Assembly: GCA_020722705.1 (NCBI GenBank)
Contig: DYKI01000014.1
Span: forward strand, 1 to 54,702
DNA length: 54,702 nt
From: Chthonomonas calidirosea
GTDB lineage: Bacteria > Armatimonadota > Chthonomonadetes > Chthonomonadales > CAJBBX01
Direction: 5' to 3'
Each line of letters starts with the position of its first letter. Positions within the stretch are counted from its first letter, which is position 1. Position numbers and translations under genes: made by a program. The notes beneath the pieces are model-generated. The model saw nothing but the letters and a program-made list of their open reading frames with translations, was not told the origin of the DNA and made no database searches. This document shows positions 43,165 through 52,183 of the stretch, piece by piece.

Positions 43165-44403
43165 ATGATCCCGCTGTGGGGACTGATGGCCATCGGCGCG
43201 GCGTCTGAGCCGACCAAGGCTCTGCCGCGCATAGCGGTGCGCGGAGGCCGTTTCATCGAGGCGGCCACGCGCCGCACGTTCGTGCCGAGAGGCTTCAACT
43301 ACATCCGGCTGCGCACGTTCGAGAAGGATGGCGCCAAACACCTCTGGCACGACACGCTGAACCCCGCCGGCTATTCGCCCGCGCGCACCGAGGCCATGTT
43401 CGCCGACGTCCGGAGGCGCGGATTCAACATCGTGCGCATTTTCCTCGATCCCATGCCGGGCGCCGGTTTCGTCGAGAAGGCCGGCGCCGAGGGCCTTTCT
43501 CCGCCGTATATGCGGAACCTCCTCGACTTCCTCGAACGGGCCCGGGCCCATGGCGTCTATGTGATCCCGTGCTTCTGTTACCTCCCCGATGCTGTCCGAT
43601 ACAGGACCGGGCCGCCGCCTGAGGGTATCCGTGGCGGCAACCAGCAGTACCTGCATCCCGAGCATGCGGACGCACGGGGCCGCTACATGGCCGACGTATG
43701 CGAGGCGATCAAGAAGCATGACCCTGCCCTGCTGAGCACGGTGTTCGCCTACGAGCTCGAGAACGAGAGCTACTTCATGGCCACCGAGCCGCCCTTTTCG
43801 ATGACCTCGGGGAAGGTGCGCTGGGGCGGCAGAGAGTACGATGCCTCCGATCCTGCGGACCTTCAGCGCCTCGCCGACGATGGCATCGTGGCCGCGCTTG
43901 CCTCAGCCCATCGGCAGGTCACCCGCGTGGATCGGCAAGCGCTGGTCGGCGCGAGCGTCTTCACCTTCCGCGCCGTTGGTCGCTCCGGCCCGTGCAAGCT
44001 CCGCGAGGACAAGACACCCGATCCCCGGTTCCCTGCCCGCCCGATGGCGATTGCGCGGTCGAAGTCGGCTTACGTTGACATTCACTTCTATCCGGTTAAG
44101 CCCGACACGCTCGACGGCGACTACCGGAGCATCGAGTTTACGGAGCTTCGCGATGCCTGCCGCAAGGCCGGCAAGCCGATGATCGTCGGCGAGATCGGTG
44201 CGTTCAAGTTCGCCTATCCCGATCTTCCGAGCGCAGCAGAAGCCATGCGGGCGAGCCTGGATCGTCTGTTCAAGGACGGTTTTGCCGGGTTCCTGTACTG
44301 GACCTACGACAACATGGAGCAGAGCGACGCACTCTGGGAAGCGCCGGCCGGAAAGGGCGAGATTATGGCCGTGCTCGAACGCGCAGGGAGAACGGACCGA
44401 TGA
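43165..44403 (+). CDS. GH5-like secreted cellulase-type hydrolase
   Basis: A 412-residue protein starting at 43165, 6 nt after AAGGAG, with a short signal-like N-terminus (MIPLWGLMAIGAASE). The GH5/clan A features are RGFNYIRLRTF, FNIVRIFLDP, the acid/base Glu201 in YELENES, YVDIHFYP and the nucleophile Glu343 in VGEIGAF. An upstream frame start at 42814 lies inside the divergent gene and is rejected. Its substrate is probably a beta-linked polysaccharide. The stop overlaps the next ATG (ATGA). Confidence 0.78.
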   Translation: MIPLWGLMAIGAASEPTKALPRIAVRGGRFIEAATRRTFVPRGFNYIRLRTFEKDGAKHLWHDTLNPAGYSPARTEAMFADVRRRGFNIVRIFLDPMPGAGFVEKAGAEGLSPPYMRNLLDFLERARAHGVYVIPCFCYLPDAVRYRTGPPPEGIRGGNQQYLHPEHADARGRYMADVCEAIKKHDPALLSTVFAYELENESYFMATEPPFSMTSGKVRWGGREYDASDPADLQRLADDGIVAALASAHRQVTRVDRQALVGASVFTFRAVGRSGPCKLREDKTPDPRFPARPMAIARSKSAYVDIHFYPVKPDTLDGDYRSIEFTELRDACRKAGKPMIVGEIGAFKFAYPDLPSAAEAMRASLDRLFKDGFAGFLYWTYDNMEQSDALWEAPAGKGEIMAVLERAGRTDR

Positions 44404-47252
44404 CCGCCATCTGGGCTGCATTGGCTGCAGCCGCGATCGGCTCGGCAGGAGCCTCGCCCTCCCATGGAGCCTCGCCCTCCCGAGGAGCCTCGCCCTCCCA
44501 CAGAGCGGCTCAACATACACCCAATGGAGGCCAAACCATGTCGAAGCACCTGTCCGCAGTGAAGCCCATCCAGCGCGCGATTGCCGGAGCCAAGTGGCGC
44601 TTCGCCGGTCCTCTTGGCAATCGCATCACGAACAACGCCGAACACTGGCTCTTGCGCGCGCCCGATGCCAACCCCGGCATCATCGAGATGTTCCGGCGCC
44701 GCAACCGCCATCAGCCATTCGCCGAACACACGCCCTGGGCCGGTGAGTTTGCCGGCAAGTATCTGATCTCCGCGGTGCAGGCCTGCCGCATGGTGGACGA
44801 TCCCCGTCTGAGCAAGCACGTGGCCTCGTTTGTCCGGAACCTCATCGCCGCGCAGGGCTCCGACGGCTACCTCGGTCCGTGGCCCGTCAAGCGTCAGCTC
44901 ATGGGAGACTGCGACCTCTGGGGCCACTACCATTGCATGCTCGGGCTCCTCATGTGGCACGACGACACGGGCGACAAGGCGGCGCTCAAGAGCGTCCTCG
45001 CGGCTGCGGAGCTCATCTGCAAGACCTATGTGGATGGCGACCGGCGGCCCATCGAGGCGGGCAATCCATGCTTCAACATGTCGGTGATCCACATCATGGC
45101 CGAGCTCTACCGCCGCACGGGCAACGAGCGCTGGCTTGCCATGGTGCGCCGCATCGAGGAGGACATGCCCAGAGACGGCAACTGGCTCGAAGGCGGCATC
45201 GCGGGTGTGCCCTACTGGAGGCTGCCGTCGAGCGGCCCGCGCTGGGAGGCGCTGCACATCCTCCAGGGCTTCGCGACTCTGTACGAGGCCACGGGCGACG
45301 AGCGCTACCGGAAGGCCGTGCTGAACCACTGGACCAATATCCGGGACCTCGATCGGCATCCGTCCGGCGCGTTCTCAACCAACGAGCAGGCATCGGGGAC
45401 CATCTTCGCCCAGGGCTCCATCGAAACGTGCTGCAGCGTCGCGTGGATGGCCCTGACGGCCGATGTGCTGCGCATGACCGGCGATCCGACGGTCGCCGAT
45501 GAGCTCGAACTGACGCTATGGAACCAGGCCATGGCTGCCCAGCATCCGTCCGGCAACTGGTGTACCTATGACACGCCTCTCAACGGCGTGCGCGCGCCGT
45601 CGTACCAGCAGATCGCGTTCCAGTACAGGCCGGGCTCGCCCGAGCTTAACTGCTGCTCGGTCAACTCGCCGCGCACGCTCGGGATGCTCTCCGAGTGGGC
45701 TATCACAGCCTGCGACGACGGCATCGCGATCAACTTCTACGGCATGTGCGACGTCACCATGCCCTTGAAAGGCAAACGGCGCGTCAGGGTGCGCCAGCAG
45801 ACCCGCTATCCGGCGGAAGGCCGCGTTCTCATCGCGGTTGACGCCGACGGCAAGGCCTGCACCGTGCGCTTCCGCATCCCGGCATGGTCCGGGAGGACAT
45901 TGATCAAGCTCAACGGCAAACCCTTGTCGGCGAAGGCAGCGCCCGGAACCTATGTGCCGATCACCCGCAAGTGGCTGTGGGGAGATATCGTCGAGCTCGT
46001 GTTCGACATGGCTCCGAGGCTCACCATCGGCGAAGCGCCCGAGCGAGGCGGGAAGGCGGCCATCCACCGGGGGCCGCTGTTGCTGGCGTTCGATGCGGCG
46101 CTCAATCCCATCGAGGTCAGCGACTTGAAGCCCATTGATGTGACGAAGGTGAAGCTCGAGCCGGTCTCGATAGGCAAAGATGCCAAGCGCGCCGACCGAC
46201 TTGCCTTCCCGCCGATCGGCATGTGGCAGATCCAGACGGCAGGCGGCCCTGTGGTCCTGTGCGACTTCGCCACGGCGGGCGCTGCCGGAACCGAGTATGC
46301 GGCGTGGCTCCCGGCCTCTCACGTGGCGCCGACCGCGCCTCGGCTCGATCTGCCCGAGGCGGGGACCGTCGGCAAGCCCGGCGCGATCCTGTTCCGATGG
46401 CGCGGCATGGGCACGCCCGGAGAGACCTACGACCTCGTGGTATCACGCGATCCGGCGTTCGCGACCGAGGTCCTGCGTGTCAAGGGGCTGACGACGCCTT
46501 ACACGACGGTCGAGAGGGGTCTCCAGGCTGCCGGTACGTACCACTGGAAGGTCATCGCCCGCAACGAGTATGGCGAAACGGAGAGCGCGGGCGGAGGGCG
46601 GATGTTCCGGGTCAATCCTGCCGCGCGCGATCGGTTCCTTGCCGTTCGGGGCGACGGCTGCGTGGCGGCATCGCGACTCGACGGGTCCGGCGAGCCCACA
46701 TGCGGCGTGCTGACCTTCGCCGACGGCGTTGCCCCTGCTCCGGATCGTACCGGCAACGAACGGGGCGCGGTCTCCCTCACAGGCAAGGCGAGCGGGCTTC
46801 GGTACCGTATCCCTTACTTCCCCGAGACCGACTACAGCTTCGTCGGGTGGGTGAGGCCCAGCGCAGGACAGGGCGGGCTCCGGCAGGTGTTCTCGGCGTG
46901 GTGCCGAGGCATGGACGATCCTTTACGCGTCACCATTGAGGGCGACGAGGTCTCGGCGCGCATCGAGGCCGGCGCCGCTTTCCGCACGCCCGGGTTCCGG
47001 ATCGAGCGGGAGGTCTGGACCCATGTCGCCGCCGTCAAGCATGGTGCGTCGCTGCGGCTGTACGTCAACGGCCTGAAGGTCGGCGAGACCGGCGTGCCCG
47101 AGCGCGTTCGGTCGCAGGCCCTCGAGATCGGCGTCGGGTTCAACCCGCTCTGGTCCGGAGGGGAGAACCTTGCCGCCGCCCTCGACGACTTCGCGTTCTA
47201 TGCCCGCGCATTGACCGAGGAAGATATCAAGGCGGCCATGGAGGGACGATGA
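44400..47252 (+). CDS. GH127 beta-L-arabinofuranosidase with C-terminal LamG-like domain
   Basis: A 950-residue protein from the ATG at 44400, which overlaps the GH5-like stop and follows AGGGAG. A second start at 44538 (GGAGG at 7 nt) would give 904 residues. GH127 metal and catalytic residues are present: E342-T-C344 and C418-C419 (LNCCSVNSPR), matching the E338/C340/C417/C418 set of HypBA1. Residues about 660-750 form an Ig-like segment and 780-950 a concanavalin/LamG-like domain. The first residues (MTAIWAALAAAAIG) look like a signal, but hairpin repeats encode residues 14-34 just after it. Confidence 0.88.
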   Translation: MTAIWAALAAAAIGSAGASPSHGASPSRGASPSHRAAQHTPNGGQTMSKHLSAVKPIQRAIAGAKWRFAGPLGNRITNNAEHWLLRAPDANPGIIEMFRRRNRHQPFAEHTPWAGEFAGKYLISAVQACRMVDDPRLSKHVASFVRNLIAAQGSDGYLGPWPVKRQLMGDCDLWGHYHCMLGLLMWHDDTGDKAALKSVLAAAELICKTYVDGDRRPIEAGNPCFNMSVIHIMAELYRRTGNERWLAMVRRIEEDMPRDGNWLEGGIAGVPYWRLPSSGPRWEALHILQGFATLYEATGDERYRKAVLNHWTNIRDLDRHPSGAFSTNEQASGTIFAQGSIETCCSVAWMALTADVLRMTGDPTVADELELTLWNQAMAAQHPSGNWCTYDTPLNGVRAPSYQQIAFQYRPGSPELNCCSVNSPRTLGMLSEWAITACDDGIAINFYGMCDVTMPLKGKRRVRVRQQTRYPAEGRVLIAVDADGKACTVRFRIPAWSGRTLIKLNGKPLSAKAAPGTYVPITRKWLWGDIVELVFDMAPRLTIGEAPERGGKAAIHRGPLLLAFDAALNPIEVSDLKPIDVTKVKLEPVSIGKDAKRADRLAFPPIGMWQIQTAGGPVVLCDFATAGAAGTEYAAWLPASHVAPTAPRLDLPEAGTVGKPGAILFRWRGMGTPGETYDLVVSRDPAFATEVLRVKGLTTPYTTVERGLQAAGTYHWKVIARNEYGETESAGGGRMFRVNPAARDRFLAVRGDGCVAASRLDGSGEPTCGVLTFADGVAPAPDRTGNERGAVSLTGKASGLRYRIPYFPETDYSFVGWVRPSAGQGGLRQVFSAWCRGMDDPLRVTIEGDEVSARIEAGAAFRTPGFRIEREVWTHVAAVKHGASLRLYVNGLKVGETGVPERVRSQALEIGVGFNPLWSGGENLAAALDDFAFYARALTEEDIKAAMEGR
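44439..44501. repeat. Hairpin repeats, three tandem units
   Basis: The units 44448-44465, 44466-44483 and 44484-44501 match the array at 4-57. They lie in frame inside the N-terminus of the GH127 gene and encode GASPSHGASPSRGASPSH. Confidence 0.9.
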
Positions 47253-47467
47253 ACGACGCGGGTGTTGCCGCCAAGCTCAACGCCTCTGCGACAAACCAGA
47301 GCGCAAACGCGACGTCGGAGGCACTCGGAGCGGGCCGACGACGCTGGGCGCGCCTCAGCCGGCGCCTCCATCCAATGCTATGGGCCGCACGAAACCACCC
47401 CACGCCTCGATCCGTAGTCTCTCCGGCATCGCCGCAAGAGACGCGAGCTCGATGCCGGGGAGGATGA
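47249..47467 (+). CDS. Hypothetical small ORF, doubtful
   Basis: A 72-residue frame that starts within the GH127 stop (ATGA), after GGAGG. Its first part (MNDAGVAAKLNASATNQSAN) is ordinary, but the rest is arginine-rich and proline-rich. No family is recognised; it could be non-coding spacer before the SecD-like gene. Confidence 0.25.
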   Translation: MNDAGVAAKLNASATNQSANATSEALGAGRRRWARLSRRLHPMLWAARNHPTPRSVVSPASPQETRARCRGG

Positions 47468-47471
47468 AGAC

Positions 47472-48269
47472 ATGCGTAACTTCGCGTTAGTGCCGGCGGT
47501 TCTGTTCGTCCTGAGCCCTGCCTTCGGCCAGGCGGTTTCGCCGGTGTCATCGTCCGCACATTCCGCCGCCAAGACCATCGTGCTGCGGCCGGCAGCAGCG
47601 CATGCCGCATCGGCGAAACGAGACCCGCAAGCGCTGCGTGCCACGGCCAAAGTCGTCGAAAGAAGGCTGCGCGAAACAGGTGCCGCCTCGCCTGCAGTGG
47701 TCGTGAACGAGGCGCGCGGCACGCTGGCCGTGACGGTTCCGGCGGACCGCTCGGCGGACAGCCTGCGCGACCTGCTGACGCGCCCTGGGAGACTCGAGTT
47801 CCGGTTCCTGCCCCAGCTCAAGAAGGTCTGGCGCACAGCCCCCGAAGTCGTCAATGGCCGCGAGACGGGCTTTGAGAGGTTCCTGGGACCGGATGGACGT
47901 CCTGTCGACCGAGCCGCGCTGGCGGTGGCCTTGTCCGGCAAGGCGCCCTTCACGGGCGCGGACCTGCTGCCCACGTGCCGCGCGGAGTCCCTTCCCGCTG
48001 ACGCGCAGTCCCGCACGGGCCCCAGCGTAGGCGTGTACTTCGAGTTCAAGCCGGAGCCAGAGGCCCGTTTCAAGGCCGCCACCGGACGGCACATCGGCCA
48101 GACGCTTGCGATCTTCCTTGACGGCCGCCTGCTTTGCGCGCCGCGGATCTACGAGCCAATCCAAGGCGTCGGCATCATAAGGGCGCGCTGGAATCTGCGC
48201 CAGGCTAGAGACATCGCGGCTCAGTTGAACTCCGGCCCGCTCCCCGTGCCGCTCGAGGTGGTCCGGTAA
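47472..48269 (+). CDS. Exported SecD P1-like domain protein
   Basis: A 265-residue protein with a signal peptide (FALVPAVLFVLSPAFGQA). It matches the first periplasmic head and base of SecD: VVERRLRETGAASPAVVV, TRPGRLEFRFLPQLKK, GVYFEFKPEPEARFKAATGR, GQTLAIFLDGRLLCAP and a final RDIAAQLNSGPLPVPLEVV. The transmembrane helices 2-6 of SecD are absent, and the protein stops where TM2 would follow. It cannot serve as a translocase subunit by itself. The function of free P1 domains is not known to me. Confidence 0.75.
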   Translation: MRNFALVPAVLFVLSPAFGQAVSPVSSSAHSAAKTIVLRPAAAHAASAKRDPQALRATAKVVERRLRETGAASPAVVVNEARGTLAVTVPADRSADSLRDLLTRPGRLEFRFLPQLKKVWRTAPEVVNGRETGFERFLGPDGRPVDRAALAVALSGKAPFTGADLLPTCRAESLPADAQSRTGPSVGVYFEFKPEPEARFKAATGRHIGQTLAIFLDGRLLCAPRIYEPIQGVGIIRARWNLRQARDIAAQLNSGPLPVPLEVVR

Positions 48270-48310
48270 TAGGCCACGCCGGCAAGCAACGCGCCGTTGG
48301 GGCGCGGGCC

Positions 48311-48432
48311 ATTCGTCGGATAGGCGTCGGACTCAACCAGTTCTGGGGCGGCGGCGAGAACCTCGCCGCCGCCCTCGACGAGCTAATCTTCTTCGTCCGA
48401 GCATTGATCGAGTAGGATATCCAGACAGCGGG
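48311..48432 (+). pseudogene. Degenerate second copy of the GH127 LamG end
   Basis: The frame reads RIGVGLNQFWGGGENLAAALDELIF and then a TAG stop (48413-48415) where the GH127 gene has a Glu codon in EEDIKAAME (shown here as VRALIE-stop-DIQTAG). The parent segment is near 47125-47252. It appears to be a broken LamG-domain end. Confidence 0.65.
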
Positions 48433-48615
48433 ACCATCCGTATCAGTGTCGGAGCAGACGTGACCGGATCGGGTCTCTGGCGCGTATGGCAGGTTCTCGA
48501 AGCGGCCAGGGCGACGCGCGTCGAATACAGGTTCCCCGACGAGTTCAATGCCTGCCGGGTGCGCCTGCGCTCGGACACTGAGGCCGTCGTCGCCGAGCGG
48601 TTTCGATACAAATGA
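48433..48615 (+). pseudogene. C-terminal remnant of a secreted sialidase/propeller-type protein
   Basis: The 61-codon frame reads DVTGSGLWRVWQVLEA and VEYRFPDEFNACRVRLRSDT, ending AERFRYK-stop. This matches the conserved tail of many secreted sugar-binding proteins (pattern V-x-F-P-x-x-F-x-A-x-W-V-R ... FRY). No start or upstream part exists, so it is a remnant. The interval 48270-48310 holds nothing else. Confidence 0.5.
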
Positions 48616-48663
48616 CGGCATGGGATTCCAGGTCGCGGCCGGTCGGCGACAAGAGGTGATGTC

Positions 48664-49659
48664 ATGGCAAGATGGGTGTTTGGCCCGGTCCCGTCCCGGC
48701 GGCTCGGCAAGTCGCTCGGGATTGACCCTGTGCGGCCCAAGACGTGCAACTGGAACTGCGTGTACTGCCAGCTTGGGCGTTCGGTTCCGGTTGTGTGCGA
48801 GCGCCGGGAATACGTGCCCGCACAGGAGATCCTCGATGAGGTCAAGCAGGCCCTGGAGGCCGCTGGTCCCGGGCAGATTGACTGGGTGACGTTCGTCGCA
48901 AGCGGAGAGACGACCCTCAACAGCAGGCTTGGATGGCTCATTCGCCGCGTCAAGGAGATCACCGATCTGCCGGTTGCTGTGATCACCAACGGCTCGCTGC
49001 TCCACCTGGCCGAAGTGCGGGAGGAGATCGCGCGTGCCGACGCGGTACTGCCGTCGGTGGACGCAGGCGATGAGGGCACCTACCGGGCAATCAACCGTCC
49101 GCACCCTTCCTGCACGTTCGCCGACCTGGTGGACGGTTTGAGCGCCTTCCGGCGCGGATTCCGGGGCCGCCTCTGGGTCGAGACGATGCTCGTGCGCGGG
49201 GTGAACGACAGTGAGCCGGCGCTCCGGGCCATTCGCGACGCCCTCGACCGGATAGGGCCCGACGCAGTGCAGGTCAATGTGCCGACGCGACCGCCTGCCG
49301 AAGCTTGGGTCCGAGCGCCGCTGGCGGAGGACGTGGCCAACGCCGTGGCCATGCTGGGCGCGGCAGCGGAGGCCATTCCATCGGCCCACAGCGAGCTGGA
49401 GTTGGCGGGAAGCGGCGATATCGAGGACCTCGTGCTTGGCGTGATCTCACGGCACCCGATGCGGGCAGCCGAGCTTGTACCTGCCATCGTGGGCCGAGCC
49501 GCCGCGGCTGGATCGCCGGTGGACGCCGCGCGTGCGCATAAAGTCCTCGAGCGGCTTAAAGCAACGGGCAGAGCCCGGACCGTGCAGCGTCAGGGCGAGA
49601 CCTTCTGGGTTGCCGCCTACGGGCGTTACGGCGAAGGCGGCGCCACTCCGACCGAATAA
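48664..49659 (+). CDS. Radical SAM protein with C-terminal winged helix
   Basis: A 331-residue protein. The [4Fe-4S] motif is C28-x3-C32-x2-C35 (KTCNWNCVYCQLG). The opening RWVFGPVPSRRLGKSLGID is typical of one radical SAM subgroup. GETTLNSRL, VITNGSLL and VDAGDEGTYRAIN follow. Residues about 250-325 appear to form a winged-helix domain (EDLVLGVISRHPMRAAELVP and AHKVLERLKATGRARTV). Its reaction is unknown; the fused helix suggests that it may act on or sense nucleic acid. Confidence 0.85.
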   Translation: MARWVFGPVPSRRLGKSLGIDPVRPKTCNWNCVYCQLGRSVPVVCERREYVPAQEILDEVKQALEAAGPGQIDWVTFVASGETTLNSRLGWLIRRVKEITDLPVAVITNGSLLHLAEVREEIARADAVLPSVDAGDEGTYRAINRPHPSCTFADLVDGLSAFRRGFRGRLWVETMLVRGVNDSEPALRAIRDALDRIGPDAVQVNVPTRPPAEAWVRAPLAEDVANAVAMLGAAAEAIPSAHSELELAGSGDIEDLVLGVISRHPMRAAELVPAIVGRAAAAGSPVDAARAHKVLERLKATGRARTVQRQGETFWVAAYGRYGEGGATPTE

Positions 49660-49863
49660 GCCAAGACCGAGCGCGGGTAACGGCACGGAGAGGACACGGC
49701 AACGCCGACGATCCGCGGACGCGGCCGGATACCGGTATGATGTTGCGTGGCGACGGCGGCGGTGGCCTGAGGATGGCAGCCTGATCCCGTCCGGTGACAT
49801 GCGCTCGATGCGCTGCGTGCCGCAATCTGAGAGGCCCCTTGTCCGGGGTAACGGAGTTGGAGC

Positions 49864-50910
49864 ATGACCGATGTCTACAGTCCTCTCCCCAGAGAGGAAG
49901 TCGTCAAGGCCATCGAGCGCAGGTCCCCAGCGCGGGTCCCGCTCGTCATGGCGCACTGGTGGGGAGAGGGGCTCTGGGAGCAGTACGGCGAGCGGCTTCA
50001 CGAGTTCAGCCGTTTCCCGAACGACGCGCCGCTCCTGATGATCTCGCCGATGGACTTCGGCGCCATGGACCTGCCCTGGCTGCGCGACTCGAGCGACGAG
50101 AAGCGGGGTCACGATTCCAGCGGACTCTTGCCCGACTGGCAGTATCTGGATGAGTTGATCGCCCGCATGCCCGATCCCGAGAGGCCGGGCTTGCTGGATC
50201 CCCTGAAGGATGCGGTTGCTCGCCTGCGGTCCGAGGGGCGCTACGTCATCTTCGGCTGGTGGGGCCTGTTTTTCGAGCGGCCCTGGGGACTGCGCGGCAT
50301 GCAGAACCTGCTGATGGACTACTACCTCCATCCCGAGGAGGTGCATCGCCTGCACGATGCCCTCTGCGGGCAGTATGTGGCGCTGATCCGCCGCGCGGCG
50401 CGCGAGCTGCAGCCGGACGGGTTCTGGACAAGCGACGACCTGGGCCACCAGACGCAAAGCATGATGCGCAGGCCGCAGTTCGCTGCGCTCCTGAAGCCCT
50501 ACTACGCGCGCGTCGGCGCGGCATGCCGGCAGGCGGGCATGCACTTCTGGCTCCATAGCTGCGGCAACAATACAGACCTGCTTGACGACCTCATCGAGAC
50601 GGGCGTGCAGGTGTTTCATCCCGTCCAGAAGCACACCATGGACGAACGGGCCGTCGCAGCGCGGTACGGCGACCGACTTGCGTTCCTTGCGGGGTTCGAT
50701 GTGCAGCACATCCTGCAGGAAGGTTCGCCGGATGAGGTCCGAGCTGAGGTCCGGCATCTGGTGAACACCTTCGACCGTCCCGACGGCGGCATGTGCATCG
50801 CCGCAGGCAACGGCATCGTGTCGGGCACGCCCTTCGAGAACATCGAGGCATTCCTCGATGAGGCCGTGCAGTATGGGGCGCGGCATCGGGCATCGTGGGG
50901 GCGGCAGTGA
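49864..50910 (+). CDS. URO-D family protein with intact HxCG
   Basis: A 348-residue barrel (EEVVKAIERRSPARVPLVM opening). The site MHFWLHSCGNNTDLLDDLIE keeps the H-x-C-G metal motif of MtaA-like methyltransferases, unlike the copy at 39828-40868. The later GFDVQHILQEGSPDEVRAEV and MCIAAGNGIVSGTPFENIEA are family-typical. GGAG lies before the ATG. It is followed by a Gfo/Idh gene. The interval 49660-49863 shows nothing I can support. Confidence 0.88.
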   Translation: MTDVYSPLPREEVVKAIERRSPARVPLVMAHWWGEGLWEQYGERLHEFSRFPNDAPLLMISPMDFGAMDLPWLRDSSDEKRGHDSSGLLPDWQYLDELIARMPDPERPGLLDPLKDAVARLRSEGRYVIFGWWGLFFERPWGLRGMQNLLMDYYLHPEEVHRLHDALCGQYVALIRRAARELQPDGFWTSDDLGHQTQSMMRRPQFAALLKPYYARVGAACRQAGMHFWLHSCGNNTDLLDDLIETGVQVFHPVQKHTMDERAVAARYGDRLAFLAGFDVQHILQEGSPDEVRAEVRHLVNTFDRPDGGMCIAAGNGIVSGTPFENIEAFLDEAVQYGARHRASWGRQ

Positions 50911-51010
50911 GGACGCCCGGTTGGTTATGCGCAACCACGGAATCGTGGCAGGACCCCCGGCCATGCCCCGCGAACATGGGAACATCGTCTGCCTCAGGAG
51001 GCTTGGCACA

Positions 51011-52159
51011 ATGGCTACAGACAAGGTTCGGATCGGCGTCATCGGAACGGGCGGGATGGGCTCGGGCCACTGCTCATGGATGCACGAGACGCCGGAAGCG
51101 CAACTGACTTGCGTATGCGACATTGACCCTGCGGTTGTTCAGGAGACCTCGGCGAAGTTCGGGGTGCCCGGATTCACCGATGCGCGCGAGCTGCTCCGCA
51201 GCCGGCTCGTGGACGCCGTCATCATAGCAACGCCGCACTATTTCCATCCCACCATCGCGATCGAGGCCTTCAAACGGCGCATCCATGTGCTGTCGGAAAA
51301 ACCCATCGCCGTTTCGGTGAGGGCCGCCGACAAGATGCTCGAAGCTGCCGAACGATCCGGATGCGTCTTCGGCGTCATGTACCAGATGCGCGCGCTGGGC
51401 CGCATGCAGCTCGCCAAGAAGATCGTTGACGAAGGCCAACTGGGGGAGATCTATCGCACATCCCTGGTGGTCGGGTGGTACCGCAGCCAGGCGTACTACA
51501 ACTCGGGCGGATGGCGGGCAACATGGACTGGAGAGGGCGGCGGCGTCCTCATCAACCAGGCGCCCCACTTCCTCGACCTGTACGCGTGGCTGGGGGGCAT
51601 GCCCGTGCGGATCATGGGCAACACGCGAACGCGCCTCCACGACATCGAGGTCGAGGACGAAGCCTTCGGCTTGCTGGAATACGCGAATGGGGCCCACGGC
51701 TATCTCTACGCCAGCACGACGGAGGTCCCCGGCCACGAACAGGTCGAGATATGCGGCGACAAGGGCAAGCTGATGCTCCAGAACTCCACCATCAGGGTCT
51801 GGAAGAACAAGCAGTCCATCCGCGAGCACTCGCGCAGCGCCAGGGAGATGTGGGGTTCGCCCGGCTCGGAAGAGATCCAACTGGAGATACCCTCCGGAGC
51901 AGGCAAGCACCAGGAGATCACCCGCAACTTCTGCAGGTCCATCCTCTACGGCGAGCCGCTGATCGCTCCCGGCAAGGAAGGCATCTGGGCGGTCGAACTC
52001 ATCAACGCGCTCATCATGGCCGGCAAGACCGGCAAGCCTGTGGATCTTCCGCTCAACCGGGCCAAGTACGAAAAGCTCCTGGCCGGGCTTCGCGCCCAAT
52101 CCACCGGCAAGGCCGCCGTCGAGGTTCTCCGCGAAACCGACCCCCATTACGTCAAGTAG
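51011..52159 (+). CDS. Gfo/Idh/MocA family dehydrogenase
   Basis: A 382-residue protein. The ATG at 51011 follows AGGAGG with 9 nt spacing and is directly upstream of VRIGVIGTGGMGSGHC; an upstream start would overlap the URO-D gene. It has SEKPIAVSV (Lys), GEIYRTSLVVGWYRSQAYYN (quoted in part: GEIYRTSLVVGWYRSQA) and GGGVLINQAPHFLDL with the His region. It probably oxidises a sugar-like alcohol with NAD(P); the URO-D neighbour gives no clue to the substrate. Confidence 0.9.
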   Translation: MATDKVRIGVIGTGGMGSGHCSWMHETPEAQLTCVCDIDPAVVQETSAKFGVPGFTDARELLRSRLVDAVIIATPHYFHPTIAIEAFKRRIHVLSEKPIAVSVRAADKMLEAAERSGCVFGVMYQMRALGRMQLAKKIVDEGQLGEIYRTSLVVGWYRSQAYYNSGGWRATWTGEGGGVLINQAPHFLDLYAWLGGMPVRIMGNTRTRLHDIEVEDEAFGLLEYANGAHGYLYASTTEVPGHEQVEICGDKGKLMLQNSTIRVWKNKQSIREHSRSAREMWGSPGSEEIQLEIPSGAGKHQEITRNFCRSILYGEPLIAPGKEGIWAVELINALIMAGKTGKPVDLPLNRAKYEKLLAGLRAQSTGKAAVEVLRETDPHYVK

Positions 52160-52183
52160 CCCGACGGCTCCATCACCCTCCCC

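Noticed and set aside
49825-49860. Third copy of the 55-bp dispersed repeat
   Set aside because: Only a loose similarity (GTCCG and GTAACGGAG); too short to support.
49447-51123. Minus-strand frame of 558 codons
   Set aside because: Antisense to the URO-D-like gene and the end of the radical SAM gene; no motif is visible.
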